Source: Duganella radicis
Lineage (GTDB): Bacteria; Pseudomonadota; Gammaproteobacteria; Burkholderiales; Burkholderiaceae_D
DNA: 57,957 nucleotides
Direction: 5' to 3'
Assembly (NCBI RefSeq): GCF_009720825.1
Contig: NZ_WNKY01000039.1
Coordinates: forward strand, 1-57,957
The notes below the pieces were generated by a model. That model did no database searches, was not told where the DNA came from, and saw only the letters and a program-made list of their open reading frames with translations. Made by a program: the position numbers and the translations under genes. Of this stretch, positions 45,861 to 54,091 are shown one piece after another (the first letter of the stretch is position 1; each line of letters begins with the position of its first letter).

Positions 45861-47153
45861 TTACAGGCGAATCATACCAGCGGCCACAGTCTGGTGGGTC
45901 ACTTCATCGATCAGGATAAAGGCGCCGGTGGCGCGGATGTCGCTGTAGGCATCGGCCGCCAAGGGCTGCTGCACGCTCAGCTCAATGGTGGCGATGTCGT
46001 TCAGCTTCAGGCCTTCGGCGCTGTGGCGCTGCTGGGTGTTGATGTCCAGCAGAGACTCGATCGTCTTCACCTTGGCGGAGGTCTGCCTGGTGCCATGCTT
46101 GATCCAGTACTTGCGGCGCACGTCCAGCGGCTCGTCCGACATCCAGCACACATCGGCCTTCAGCTGCTTGAGCTGCGTGGCCGGCTGGTCGGCGCTGGCC
46201 AGCAGGTCGCCGCGCGAGATGTCGAGATATTCGTCCAGCAGCAGGGTGATCGACTGGCCCACCACCGCCGACTGGTGCGAACCTTCCAGCGTCAGGATGT
46301 CTTTCACGGTCGCGCTCTGGCCCGAGGGCTGCACCACCAGCTTGTCGCCCACCGACACCTTGCCGGCTTCGATACGGCCCATGTAGCCGCGGAAGTCGTT
46401 GGCTTCGTGGCCGTTGTGGCGCGCCACCAGCTGTACCGGGAAGCGGAACGGTGCGTTGTGCGATTCGTCGTACACCGACAGCGATTCCAGCAGCTCGATC
46501 AGGGTCGGACCCTGGTACCAGTCGAGCTTCTCGCTCTTTTCCACCACGTTGTCGCCGGTGAGGGCGGACAGCGGAATCGGCGTGATGTCTTTCAGGCCCA
46601 GCGACGCGGCAAACTCGCCGTAGGCTTTGACGATGCGGTTGTAGATGTCCTGATCGTAGTTCACCAGGTCCATCTTGTTGACGGCCACGATCACGTGCTC
46701 GATTTGCAGCAGGTGGGCGATGGTCGAGTGGCGCTTGGTCTGGATCAGCAGGTCGACGCCGCCGTCTTCGCGCAGCTTCACCTTCGACACGTCCACCAGA
46801 ATGATCACGGCGTCGGCGGTCGAGGCGCCGGTCACCATGTTGCGGGTGTACTGTTCGTGGCCCGGGGTGTCGGCGATGATGAACTTGCGCTTGGGCGTGG
46901 CGAAGTAGCGGTAGGCCACATCGATGGTGATGCCTTGTTCGCGTTCGGCTTCCAGGCCGTCGGTCAGCAGCGACAGGTCGACGGTGTCGCCCACGGTGCG
47001 CTTGTGCTTGGAGCGCGACATGGCGTCCAGCTGGTCGGCGAAGATGCCTTTGCTGTCGAACAGCAGGCGGCCGATCAGGGTGGACTTGCCGTCGTCGACG
47101 GAACCGGCGGTGATAAAGCGCAGCAGGCTTTGTTCGTTGGTATGCGTGGTCAT
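45861..47153 (-). CDS. cysN: Sulfate adenylyltransferase subunit 1 (GTPase)
   Basis: 430 residues of the EF-Tu-like GTPase family. G1 GSVDDGKST, G3 DTPGHEQ and G4 NKMDL are intact, followed by two beta-barrel domains. With CysD it makes APS from sulfate and ATP, driven by GTP hydrolysis. No APS-kinase (CysC) domain is fused at the C-terminus. Its ATG shares one base with the cysD stop (TAATG). Confidence 0.96.
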   Translation of the reverse strand: MTTHTNEQSLLRFITAGSVDDGKSTLIGRLLFDSKGIFADQLDAMSRSKHKRTVGDTVDLSLLTDGLEAEREQGITIDVAYRYFATPKRKFIIADTPGHEQYTRNMVTGASTADAVIILVDVSKVKLREDGGVDLLIQTKRHSTIAHLLQIEHVIVAVNKMDLVNYDQDIYNRIVKAYGEFAASLGLKDITPIPLSALTGDNVVEKSEKLDWYQGPTLIELLESLSVYDESHNAPFRFPVQLVARHNGHEANDFRGYMGRIEAGKVSVGDKLVVQPSGQSATVKDILTLEGSHQSAVVGQSITLLLDEYLDISRGDLLASADQPATQLKQLKADVCWMSDEPLDVRRKYWIKHGTRQTSAKVKTIESLLDINTQQRHSAEGLKLNDIATIELSVQQPLAADAYSDIRATGAFILIDEVTHQTVAAGMIRL

Positions 47154-48082
47154 TAGAAGTATCCTGCTTTTTTACGTTTTTCCATCGAGGCTTCGGACGT
47201 CTGGTCGTCCATGCGGGTGGCGCCGCGCTCGGTCACCTGGGTGATCGCGGTTTCAGCGATGATCTGTTCCACGGTTGCCGCGTCCGAGGACACAGGGCAG
47301 GTGCAGGAGATATCGCCCACGGTACGGAAGCGTACCACCTGCGTCTCGACGGTTTCGCCTTCGCGCGCCGGGGTCAGGTCGGTCAGCGGCACCAGCAGGC
47401 CGTTGCGCGGAATGACCTGGCGTTGGTGCGCGAAGTAGATCGGCGGCAGTTCCAGCTTTTCGCGGGCGATGTACTGCCACACATCCAGCTCGGTCCAGTT
47501 AGAGATCGGGAACACGCGCATGTTCTCGCCCGGGTGCACACGGGTGTTATACAGATCCCACAGCTCCGGGCGCTGCGACTTCGGGTCCCACTGGCCGAAT
47601 TCATCGCGGAAGGAGAAGATGCGCTCCTTGGCGCGGGCCTTCTCTTCATCGCGGCGGGCGCCGCCGATGCAGGCGTCGAAGCCATGTTCGGCGATGGTTT
47701 CCAGCAGCGTCACCGCCTGCGCGGCGTTGCGCGAATCGGTCTGCGGATTACGCAGCCGCACGGTGCCCTTGCGGATCGATTCTTCCACCGAGCCGACGAT
47801 CAGGCGTTCGCCCAGTTCGGCCACGCGCTTGTCGCGGAAGGTGATGACTTCTTCAAAATTGTGGCCGGTGTCGACGTGCACCAGCGGGAACGGGAATTTA
47901 CCCGGACGGAAGGCCTTCTCCGCGATGCGCAGCAGGACCACCGAGTCCTTACCGCCCGAGAACAGCAGGGCAGGGTTGCTGCATTCGGCAGCGACTTCGC
48001 GCATGATGTGGATCGCTTCCGACTCCAGGGCATCAAGGTGGCGCGAATTCATGTGCGCGTTGTTATCTACTAAAGCGTTCAT
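47153..48082 (-). CDS. cysD: Sulfate adenylyltransferase subunit 2
   Basis: 309 residues of the PP-loop ATP pyrophosphatase family, with SGGKDSVVLLRIA, VDTGHNFEEVI and the C-terminal CTCPVSSDAATVEQII and KRKKAGYF that mark CysD. It is the catalytic partner of CysN. I start at ATG 48082 with AAAGAG 10 nt upstream; ATG 48052 (MNSRHLDALE) is also possible and would match shorter homologues. Confidence 0.95.
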   Translation of the reverse strand: MNALVDNNAHMNSRHLDALESEAIHIMREVAAECSNPALLFSGGKDSVVLLRIAEKAFRPGKFPFPLVHVDTGHNFEEVITFRDKRVAELGERLIVGSVEESIRKGTVRLRNPQTDSRNAAQAVTLLETIAEHGFDACIGGARRDEEKARAKERIFSFRDEFGQWDPKSQRPELWDLYNTRVHPGENMRVFPISNWTELDVWQYIAREKLELPPIYFAHQRQVIPRNGLLVPLTDLTPAREGETVETQVVRFRTVGDISCTCPVSSDAATVEQIIAETAITQVTERGATRMDDQTSEASMEKRKKAGYF

Positions 48083-48115
48083 TTGATTAATCTCTTTCAA
48101 ACCGCAGCTTAAAAA

Positions 48116-48832
48116 TTAAGCAGCGACAGATTTAATGCGTATCAGTTTGCCGTCGACCACGTGCAGGCCGCACTCCTTCGACTCCGGATTCTCCCACCAC
48201 CAGCGGCCGGCGCGGACATCTTCGCCCGGCTGGATGGCTCGGGTGCACGGCTCGCAGCCGATCGATGGATAACCCTGGTCATGCAGCGCATTGTACGGCA
48301 CCTTGTTCTCGCGGATGTAGTTCCAGACGTCTTCCTCGGACCAATCGGCCAGCGGATTAAACTTGGTCATGAAATGGGCCGGATCGTCTTCCTCCACCAT
48401 CAGCGACGAGCGGGTGGCGGCCTGCGCGCGGCGCTGGCCGGTAACCCAGGCCTTGTTGCCCGACAGGGCGCGGCCCAGCGGCTCGACCTTGCGGATGCGG
48501 CAGCATTCCTTGCGCATCTCGATGCTGTCGTAGAAGGCGTTCAGGCCATGCTGGGCGACGTAGGCTTCCACCGCCTCGGCCTGCGGCTTGAACAGCGCGA
48601 TGTCGTAGCCGTAGTGGGCCTTCACCTTGTCCAGCATGTCCAGCGTTTCCTTGTGCAGGCGGCCGGTTTCAAGCGAGAAGATGCCGATGTCGTAGCCGCC
48701 CTTCAGAATCAGGTCGGTCAGCACCATGTCTTCGGCCGCCAGCGAGGAGGCGAAGACGGCGGGGCTAAAGTCGCTGGCGATGCGGGACAGCGTGGCGCGC
48801 GTGTCCGCAATCAGCTTGCTCAGGTCACTCAT
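48116..48832 (-). CDS. cysH: Assimilatory adenylylsulfate reductase, iron-sulfur type CysH
   Basis: 238 residues. Cys110-Cys111 and Cys193/Cys196 (CEPC) are the [4Fe-4S] ligands that mark APS reductases, and Cys221 in ECGLH is the catalytic cysteine. The FeS type reduces APS directly to sulfite, so PAPS and CysC are not needed, in line with the lack of CysC here. GGAG is 6 nt before ATG 48832; an ATG five codons earlier is less well placed. The gap to the DUF934 gene is 11 bp. Confidence 0.93.
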   Translation of the reverse strand: MSDLSKLIADTRATLSRIASDFSPAVFASSLAAEDMVLTDLILKGGYDIGIFSLETGRLHKETLDMLDKVKAHYGYDIALFKPQAEAVEAYVAQHGLNAFYDSIEMRKECCRIRKVEPLGRALSGNKAWVTGQRRAQAATRSSLMVEEDDPAHFMTKFNPLADWSEEDVWNYIRENKVPYNALHDQGYPSIGCEPCTRAIQPGEDVRAGRWWWENPESKECGLHVVDGKLIRIKSVAA

Positions 48833-48843
48833 GACTACTCCAA

Positions 48844-49422
48844 TCAAATGCCGGCGCCGTCGTTGTTGACCACGACCGGCGCGGGACGCGCGTGGCGGCG
48901 GAACAGCGGGACTTTCTGATCGACCGAAGCCTGGTAGGTTTCGGAGAAATCGGACAGGCCTTTCAGCGCGTCGTGCGGATCGCGGTCGGCGCGCACGGCG
49001 TAGGCGTCAAAGCCCACGCGCTGCATCGAGAACAGCTGGTCGCGCAGCACGTCGCCGATGGCGCGCAGTTCGCCGGTCCAGCCCAGGCGGGTGCGCAGGT
49101 TGTAGGCGATCGAATAGCCGCGGCCATCGGTGAATTTCGGGAAATCGACGGCGATCAGCGGGAACTGGTCCAGCAAGCCTTTCAGCGTTTCAGGGCGCTC
49201 GTCGGAGGCGATCCACACGGCGATCTCGCCGGCGGCGGTGCGCGCGGCCAGCACCTCGCGCTGCACCAGCCACAGGCTCAGTGGCACGATGAATTTGCCT
49301 TCCGGGACTGCCACGGTGGCCGGGTCGACCACCGGTGCGCCTTCCACCGGTTCGGCCAAGCGCAGCACCTGCCAATCGTCTGCTACTACTTCACGGCCCT
49401 TGATAATCAAATGCTTAGACAT
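48844..49422 (-). CDS. DUF934 protein of the sulfite reductase operon
   Basis: 192 residues of the DUF934 family, which is found next to cysI/cysH in many beta- and gamma-proteobacteria. Visible landmarks are RPETLKGLLDQFPLIAVDFPKFTDGRGYSIAYNLR and LRDQLFSMQRVGFDAYAVR, read here as two separate conserved blocks. The biochemical role is not settled; an accessory function for sulfite reductase is inferred from context. ATG 49422 has GGAGAGG 6 nt upstream and overlaps the cysI end by 8 bp. Confidence 0.88.
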   Translation of the reverse strand: MSKHLIIKGREVVADDWQVLRLAEPVEGAPVVDPATVAVPEGKFIVPLSLWLVQREVLAARTAAGEIAVWIASDERPETLKGLLDQFPLIAVDFPKFTDGRGYSIAYNLRTRLGWTGELRAIGDVLRDQLFSMQRVGFDAYAVRADRDPHDALKGLSDFSETYQASVDQKVPLFRRHARPAPVVVNNDGAGI

Positions 49423-51109
49423 ATTCATCCTCTCCAACCAGACGGCCGCCTTTTTCAGCGATCGGCGTGGCGTACACAAATTCCTTGAACGGGGCGACAC
49501 CGATGCGCGCGACGCATTCGGCAAACGATTCATCCTCAAAACGATCACGCAGATAGACTTGCAGCAGGCGGTCGATCACTTCCGGCATTTGCAGCGCGGA
49601 GAACGACGGGCCGATGATCTTGCCGATGGCGGCGTTGTTGCCTTGCGCGCCGCCGATCGACACCTGATACCATTCGCTGCCGTCCTTGTCCACGCCCAGC
49701 ACGCCGATGTTGCCGACGTGGTGGTGACCGCAGGCGTTGATGCAGCCGGAGATATTCAGCTCGATCTCGCCGATGTCGTGCTGGAAGTCGAGGTTATCGA
49801 AACGCTCGGCGATGGCGGCGGCGATCGGGATCGACTTGGCGTTGGCCAGCGAGCAGAAATCGCCGCCCGGGCAGCAGATCATGTCGTTCAGCAGGCCGAT
49901 GTTCGGCGTCGCCAAGCCGTGCGCCTTGGCTTCCTGCCACAGGGCGAACAATTGCGACTGCTCGACGTCGGCCAGCACCACGTTCTGTTCGTGGGTGACG
50001 CGCAGTTCGCCGAAGCTGTAGCGGTCCGCCAGGTCGGCCATGAAGTCCATCTGCTCGGCGGTGGCGTCGCCCGGCGGCACGCCGGTTTTCTTCAGCGACA
50101 GCACCACGGCCGCGTAGCCCGGCACCTTGTGCGGCTTGACGTTGCGGTTGACCCAGTTGGCGAAGGCCTTGTTGCCGTCTTGCGCGGCCACCACGTCGCT
50201 GTCCTCCAGCGTCTTGTAGGCTGGCGGCTGGAAGTAGTCGATCACGCGCTGCATCTCTTCCACGGTCAGGGTTTCCGGACCGTCTTTCAGGTCGGCCCAT
50301 TCTTCTTCCACCTGGCGCTTGAATTCTTCCACGCCCACGGCCTTCAGCAGGATCTTGATGCGGGCCTTGTACTTGTTGTCGCGGCGGCCGTGCTGGTTAT
50401 ACACGCGCATCACGGCTTCGGTGTAGGTCAGCAGGTGCTGCCATGGCAGGAAGTCGCGGATCACGCTGCCGATGATCGGCGTGCGGCCCATGCCGCCGCC
50501 GGCCATGAACTTGAAGCCGATCTCGCCGGCTTCGTTGCGCACCACGGTCAGACCGATGTCGTGGATGGCGATGGCGGCGCGGTCTTCCACGGCGCCGTTG
50601 ATGGCGACCTTGAACTTGCGCGGCAGGGCGATGAATTCAGGGTGGAAGGTCGACCACTGGCGCAGCACTTCGGCGTACGGGCGCGGGTCGATGATCTCGT
50701 CGGCGGCCACGCCGGCGTACGGGTCGGAAGTGGTGTTGCGGATGCAGTTGCCGGAGGTCTGGATGGCGTGCATCTCCACCGAGGCCAGGTCGCTCAGGAT
50801 GTCCGGGGTCTGTTCCAGCTCAATCCAGTTAAACTGTATGTTTTGACGGGTGGTGAAGTGACCATAGCCGCGGTCGTATTTGCGGGCGATGTGTGCGAAC
50901 ATACGCATTTGCTTACTTGCCAACAAACCGTAAGGCACGGCAATACGGAGCATGTAGGCGTGACGCTGCATGTACAGGCCGTTTTGCAGGCGCAGCGGCA
51001 GGAATTCGGCTTCGGTCAGCTCATCGGCCAGGCGACGGCGTACCTGGTCGCGGTATTGGGCGATGCGCTCACGGATGATGAGGTGGTCAAACTGGTCGTA
51101 TTGATACAT
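49415..51109 (-). CDS. cysI: Sulfite reductase hemoprotein (nitrite/sulfite reductase family)
   Basis: 564 residues with two ferredoxin-like domains and two siroheme/FeS halves. The cluster ligands are Cys413 and Cys419 (CCPGGDFC) and Cys456 and Cys460 (GCINAC). It reduces sulfite to sulfide with six electrons. No flavoprotein subunit (CysJ) is nearby, so the electron donor may be ferredoxin or another reductase. It leads the minus-strand cys operon and is divergent from the CysB-type regulator. Confidence 0.94.
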   Translation of the reverse strand: MYQYDQFDHLIIRERIAQYRDQVRRRLADELTEAEFLPLRLQNGLYMQRHAYMLRIAVPYGLLASKQMRMFAHIARKYDRGYGHFTTRQNIQFNWIELEQTPDILSDLASVEMHAIQTSGNCIRNTTSDPYAGVAADEIIDPRPYAEVLRQWSTFHPEFIALPRKFKVAINGAVEDRAAIAIHDIGLTVVRNEAGEIGFKFMAGGGMGRTPIIGSVIRDFLPWQHLLTYTEAVMRVYNQHGRRDNKYKARIKILLKAVGVEEFKRQVEEEWADLKDGPETLTVEEMQRVIDYFQPPAYKTLEDSDVVAAQDGNKAFANWVNRNVKPHKVPGYAAVVLSLKKTGVPPGDATAEQMDFMADLADRYSFGELRVTHEQNVVLADVEQSQLFALWQEAKAHGLATPNIGLLNDMICCPGGDFCSLANAKSIPIAAAIAERFDNLDFQHDIGEIELNISGCINACGHHHVGNIGVLGVDKDGSEWYQVSIGGAQGNNAAIGKIIGPSFSALQMPEVIDRLLQVYLRDRFEDESFAECVARIGVAPFKEFVYATPIAEKGGRLVGEDEYV

Positions 51110-51153
51110 GTATATTCTTCCTGGATAGTCGCGGATTCCCCAAACTAGCGCTA

Positions 51154-51181
51154 ATAGTAATAAACTTCGTCTTTATTCCAA
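51154..51181 (-). promoter_or_regulatory. Promoter of the cys operon
   Basis: Minus-strand TTGGAA (51176-51181) and TACTAT (51154-51159) are spaced by 16 bp, about 45 bp before the cysI start. Direct repeats lie within and upstream of it. Confidence 0.5.
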
Positions 51182-51198
51182 ACGACTTAGTCTTTATT
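51164..51198. promoter_or_regulatory. Direct repeats in the cysI-cysB intergenic region
   Basis: ACTTCGTCTTTATT (51164-51177) and ACTTAGTCTTTATT (51185-51198) differ at one base and start 21 bp apart, two helical turns. They are candidate binding sites for the adjacent CysB-type regulator. A perfect CTTATATAAG palindrome follows at 51201-51210. Confidence 0.55.
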
Positions 51199-51262
51199 TG
51201 CTTATATAAGGATTGGGCATAAGCTTGGAAGCTAATAATTTTAAGATGGGCCAAGACCTGCA

Positions 51263-52204
51263 ATGAACCTTCACCAGTTGCGCTTTGTGCGCGAAGCCGT
51301 ACGCCAGAACTACAACCTGACCGACGCCGCCAAGGCGCTATTTACCTCGCAGCCGGGCGTGTCCAAGGCGATTATCGAGCTGGAGGAGGAGTTGGGGGTC
51401 GATATCTTCACCCGTCACGGCAAGCGCATCCGCGGCTTGACCGAGCCGGGGCGGCTGGTGTTGGAGTCGGTAGAGCTGATTATGCAGGAAATCGACAGCC
51501 TCAAGCGCATCGGCAAGGAATACGCGGCCCAGGACAGCGGCAGTTTTACCATCGCCACCACACACACGCAGGCGCGCTACACCCTGCCCAAGGTGGTGCA
51601 GGCCTTCATGCAGAAGTTCCCCAAGGTGCGCTTGTCTTTATTGCAAGGCAACCCGCAGCAGATCGCCGAGATGGTGCAGCGCGACCAGGCCGACCTGTGC
51701 ATCGCCACCGAATCGATCGCCGGCGTGACCGGTCTTGTCACTTTGCCATGCTACCAGTGGGAGCACGTGCTGGTGGTGCCGCCCGACCATCCGCTGCTGC
51801 GCAACAAGCAACCGACGCTGGAAGAGATCGCGGCTTTCCCCATCATCACGTATGATGGCGCCTTCGCCGGCCGCAGCAAGATCGACCACGCCTTCTCGCT
51901 GCGCGGACTGAAGCTGGACGTGCTGCTGGAAGCCATCGACGCCGACGTGATCAAGACTTATGTGGAGCTGGGCATGGGGATCGGTATCATTGCGGGCATG
52001 GCTTTCGACGCCGAGCGCGACAAGAACCTGCGCGCCATCCCGGTGGGCCACCTGTTCGGCATGAATGTGTCGCGGGTGGCGGTCAAGCAGGGCGCCTACC
52101 TGCGCAGCTATATTTACACCTTTATCGAACTGCTGGCTCCCACGCTCAACCGCAAGTTGATCGAGCAAGCCATGAGCGGCGAAAAAGATAATTACGAACT
52201 ATAA
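51263..52204 (+). CDS. cysB: CysB-family LysR transcriptional regulator
   Basis: 313 residues. The N-terminal helix-turn-helix MNLHQLRFVREAVRQN..LTDAAKALFTSQPGVSKAI is the CysB/Cbl signature, and the effector domain has TIATTHTQARYTLP, the region that binds sulfate or acetylserine. It should control the divergent cys operon. Whether it is CysB or the sulfonate-type Cbl/SsuR cannot be told. A methyltransferase gene follows 13 bp later. Confidence 0.92.
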   Translation: MNLHQLRFVREAVRQNYNLTDAAKALFTSQPGVSKAIIELEEELGVDIFTRHGKRIRGLTEPGRLVLESVELIMQEIDSLKRIGKEYAAQDSGSFTIATTHTQARYTLPKVVQAFMQKFPKVRLSLLQGNPQQIAEMVQRDQADLCIATESIAGVTGLVTLPCYQWEHVLVVPPDHPLLRNKQPTLEEIAAFPIITYDGAFAGRSKIDHAFSLRGLKLDVLLEAIDADVIKTYVELGMGIGIIAGMAFDAERDKNLRAIPVGHLFGMNVSRVAVKQGAYLRSYIYTFIELLAPTLNRKLIEQAMSGEKDNYEL

Positions 52205-52217
52205 AGAAAGCATCATC

Positions 52218-52871
52218 ATGATTACCAACCAGTTGACACAATATTACGCCGTCAACGCGGACAACTACGACCAGGTGTACGCCCAGGAAGAGCGCTACGA
52301 CGACTTGGACGACTTGCAGGAAATGGTCGCCGAGCTGTTCCAGGACCACAAAGTGCTGGAGCTGGGCTGCGGCACCGCCTACTGGACCGACCTGATCTCG
52401 GAAACGGCGGAATCGGTCCACGCCACCGATATTTCGCAGGAAATGCTGGACCTGGCCGAAACCCGCGGCCTGGATGAGGATGTCGTCACCTTTGGCCAAA
52501 TGGATGCCTTCAACCTGCCGGACGGCCTGGAAGGCCAGTACACCGCCGTGTTCATCGGCAACCTGTGGTGCCACGTGCGCCGCGAAGACCAGGAAAAATA
52601 CCTGAAAACCCTGCGCGCCAAGCTGGGCAAGGACATCCTGCTGGTCATCCTCGATGAATCTTATGTGGATGGTAACTCCACCGTGATCGCCCGCACCGAC
52701 GCCGAGGGCAACACCTTCCAGCAGCTGGTAGCCGACGATGGCCAGCGCTACGAGATCATGAAGAACTACCTGACCGACAGCACCCTGCGCAAGCGTTTCG
52801 CCAACCATGCCAAGCAGATCCGCATCGAGCGGCTGGAGTACTACTACCTGCTGAGCTGCCGCCTCAAATAA
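52218..52871 (+). CDS. Class I SAM-dependent methyltransferase
   Basis: 217 residues. Motif I VLELGCGTAYWTDLI (about 46-60), an acidic loop at HATDISQEML and VFIGNLWCHV show a standard Rossmann methyltransferase. The substrate is unknown; the length and the lack of extra domains suggest a small molecule. It lies 13 bp after the CysB gene, so it may belong to the same unit. Confidence 0.85.
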   Translation: MITNQLTQYYAVNADNYDQVYAQEERYDDLDDLQEMVAELFQDHKVLELGCGTAYWTDLISETAESVHATDISQEMLDLAETRGLDEDVVTFGQMDAFNLPDGLEGQYTAVFIGNLWCHVRREDQEKYLKTLRAKLGKDILLVILDESYVDGNSTVIARTDAEGNTFQQLVADDGQRYEIMKNYLTDSTLRKRFANHAKQIRIERLEYYYLLSCRLK

Positions 52872-52947
52872 CTTGCAAACTTGATGTTCATTTACAACAA
52901 AACACGACAAATGGTTTTTGTCACATTGTTGAAGTAATTGATAGGCA

Positions 52948-52967
52948 TGATTCCGGCCGTGGAATCA
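52948..52967. promoter_or_regulatory. Inverted repeat upstream of the porin gene
   Basis: TGATTCC and GGAATCA are perfect 7-bp arms around GGCCGT, 39 bp before the porin start. It may be a regulator site or a leader hairpin; a small RNA target cannot be excluded. Confidence 0.4.
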
Positions 52968-53005
52968 ACACGCATTTTCTATCAACCTTAAGTAGAGAAC
53001 ATCAA

Positions 53006-54091
53006 GTGAAAAAACTTACTCTGGCAGCACTGATCATCGGCGGCTTCGCTGCACAAGCCCACGCTCAATCGAACGTAACGATCTACGGCCTGGTGGACGC
53101 CGGCATCGTTAGCGAGCGTGGCGGTGCGGCCGGCTCTCTGACCAAGGTCACCAGCGGTATCGGCGGCCAGTCGCGCATCGGCTTCAAGGGTACCGAAGAC
53201 CTGGGCAGCGGCCTGTCGGCAATCTTCACCCTGGAAACCGGCTTCAAGGCGGACGATGGCTCGCTGGACAGCGCCAACACCATCTTCAACCGCCAGGCCT
53301 TCGTTGGCCTGAAAAGCAAAGACGCCGGCCAGCTGACCATCGGCCGTCAATACACCCCGCTGTACCTGGCACAAAGCCAGGTGGCTGACCCGTTCGGCGC
53401 CGGCTACGCTGGTTCGATCAAAAACCTGTTCCCATCGGCTGGTGCCAACACCCGCGTGAGCAACGCCCTGGTGTACTCGACCCCGGTAATGGAAGGCTTC
53501 AGCGCCGACGCCCTGTACGCGCTGGGTGAGCAAGCTGGCAGCACCACCGCCGGCCGTCAGTTCGGCTTTGGCCTGAACTTCGCCCAAGGCCCGCTGAACG
53601 CGCGCCTGGTCTACAACAACAAGAACAACGACACCGCCGCTGTCGGCACCACCCCGGCCAAGATCCAGGACACCGGCCGCACCACCATGTTTGCCGCCAA
53701 CTACGACTTCCAGGTCGTCAAGGCTTACTTCGCCTACGGCGCCAACAAAGGCGTGAACAGCGCCCAGATCCCGGTGGCCAACGCCTACGGCTACACCGTG
53801 GCTCCCAAGCCTAGCCTGGACAGCAACGACCTGCTGATCGGCGCGCAAATCCCGGCCGGCAATGGCACCGTGATGGCGTCGTACATCCGCAAGAACGACA
53901 AGACCGTCAACAACCAGGACGCCGATCAGTGGGCGCTGGGCTACCTGTACTCGCTGTCGAAGCGTACCGGCGCCTACGTTGCTTACGCCAAGATCAAGAA
54001 CAAGAACGGCGCCGGCTACACCGTTGGTAACAACAACGAAGCGGGTAGCGGCGACAAAGCCTTCAACCTGGGCATCCGTCACGCATTCTGA
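53006..54091 (+). CDS. General outer-membrane porin (Gram-negative porin family)
   Basis: 361 residues with a signal peptide (1-20, ending AQAHA). The mature protein starts SNVTIYGLVDAG, the hallmark of beta-proteobacterial 16-strand trimeric porins, with the PEFGR-type constriction loop in the middle and a final strand ending in Phe (GIRHAF), needed for barrel assembly. It lets small solutes diffuse. The start codon is GTG, chosen because the signal peptide begins there. Its stop overlaps the convergent kinase gene by 13 bp. Confidence 0.95.
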   Translation: MKKLTLAALIIGGFAAQAHAQSNVTIYGLVDAGIVSERGGAAGSLTKVTSGIGGQSRIGFKGTEDLGSGLSAIFTLETGFKADDGSLDSANTIFNRQAFVGLKSKDAGQLTIGRQYTPLYLAQSQVADPFGAGYAGSIKNLFPSAGANTRVSNALVYSTPVMEGFSADALYALGEQAGSTTAGRQFGFGLNFAQGPLNARLVYNNKNNDTAAVGTTPAKIQDTGRTTMFAANYDFQVVKAYFAYGANKGVNSAQIPVANAYGYTVAPKPSLDSNDLLIGAQIPAGNGTVMASYIRKNDKTVNNQDADQWALGYLYSLSKRTGAYVAYAKIKNKNGAGYTVGNNNEAGSGDKAFNLGIRHAF

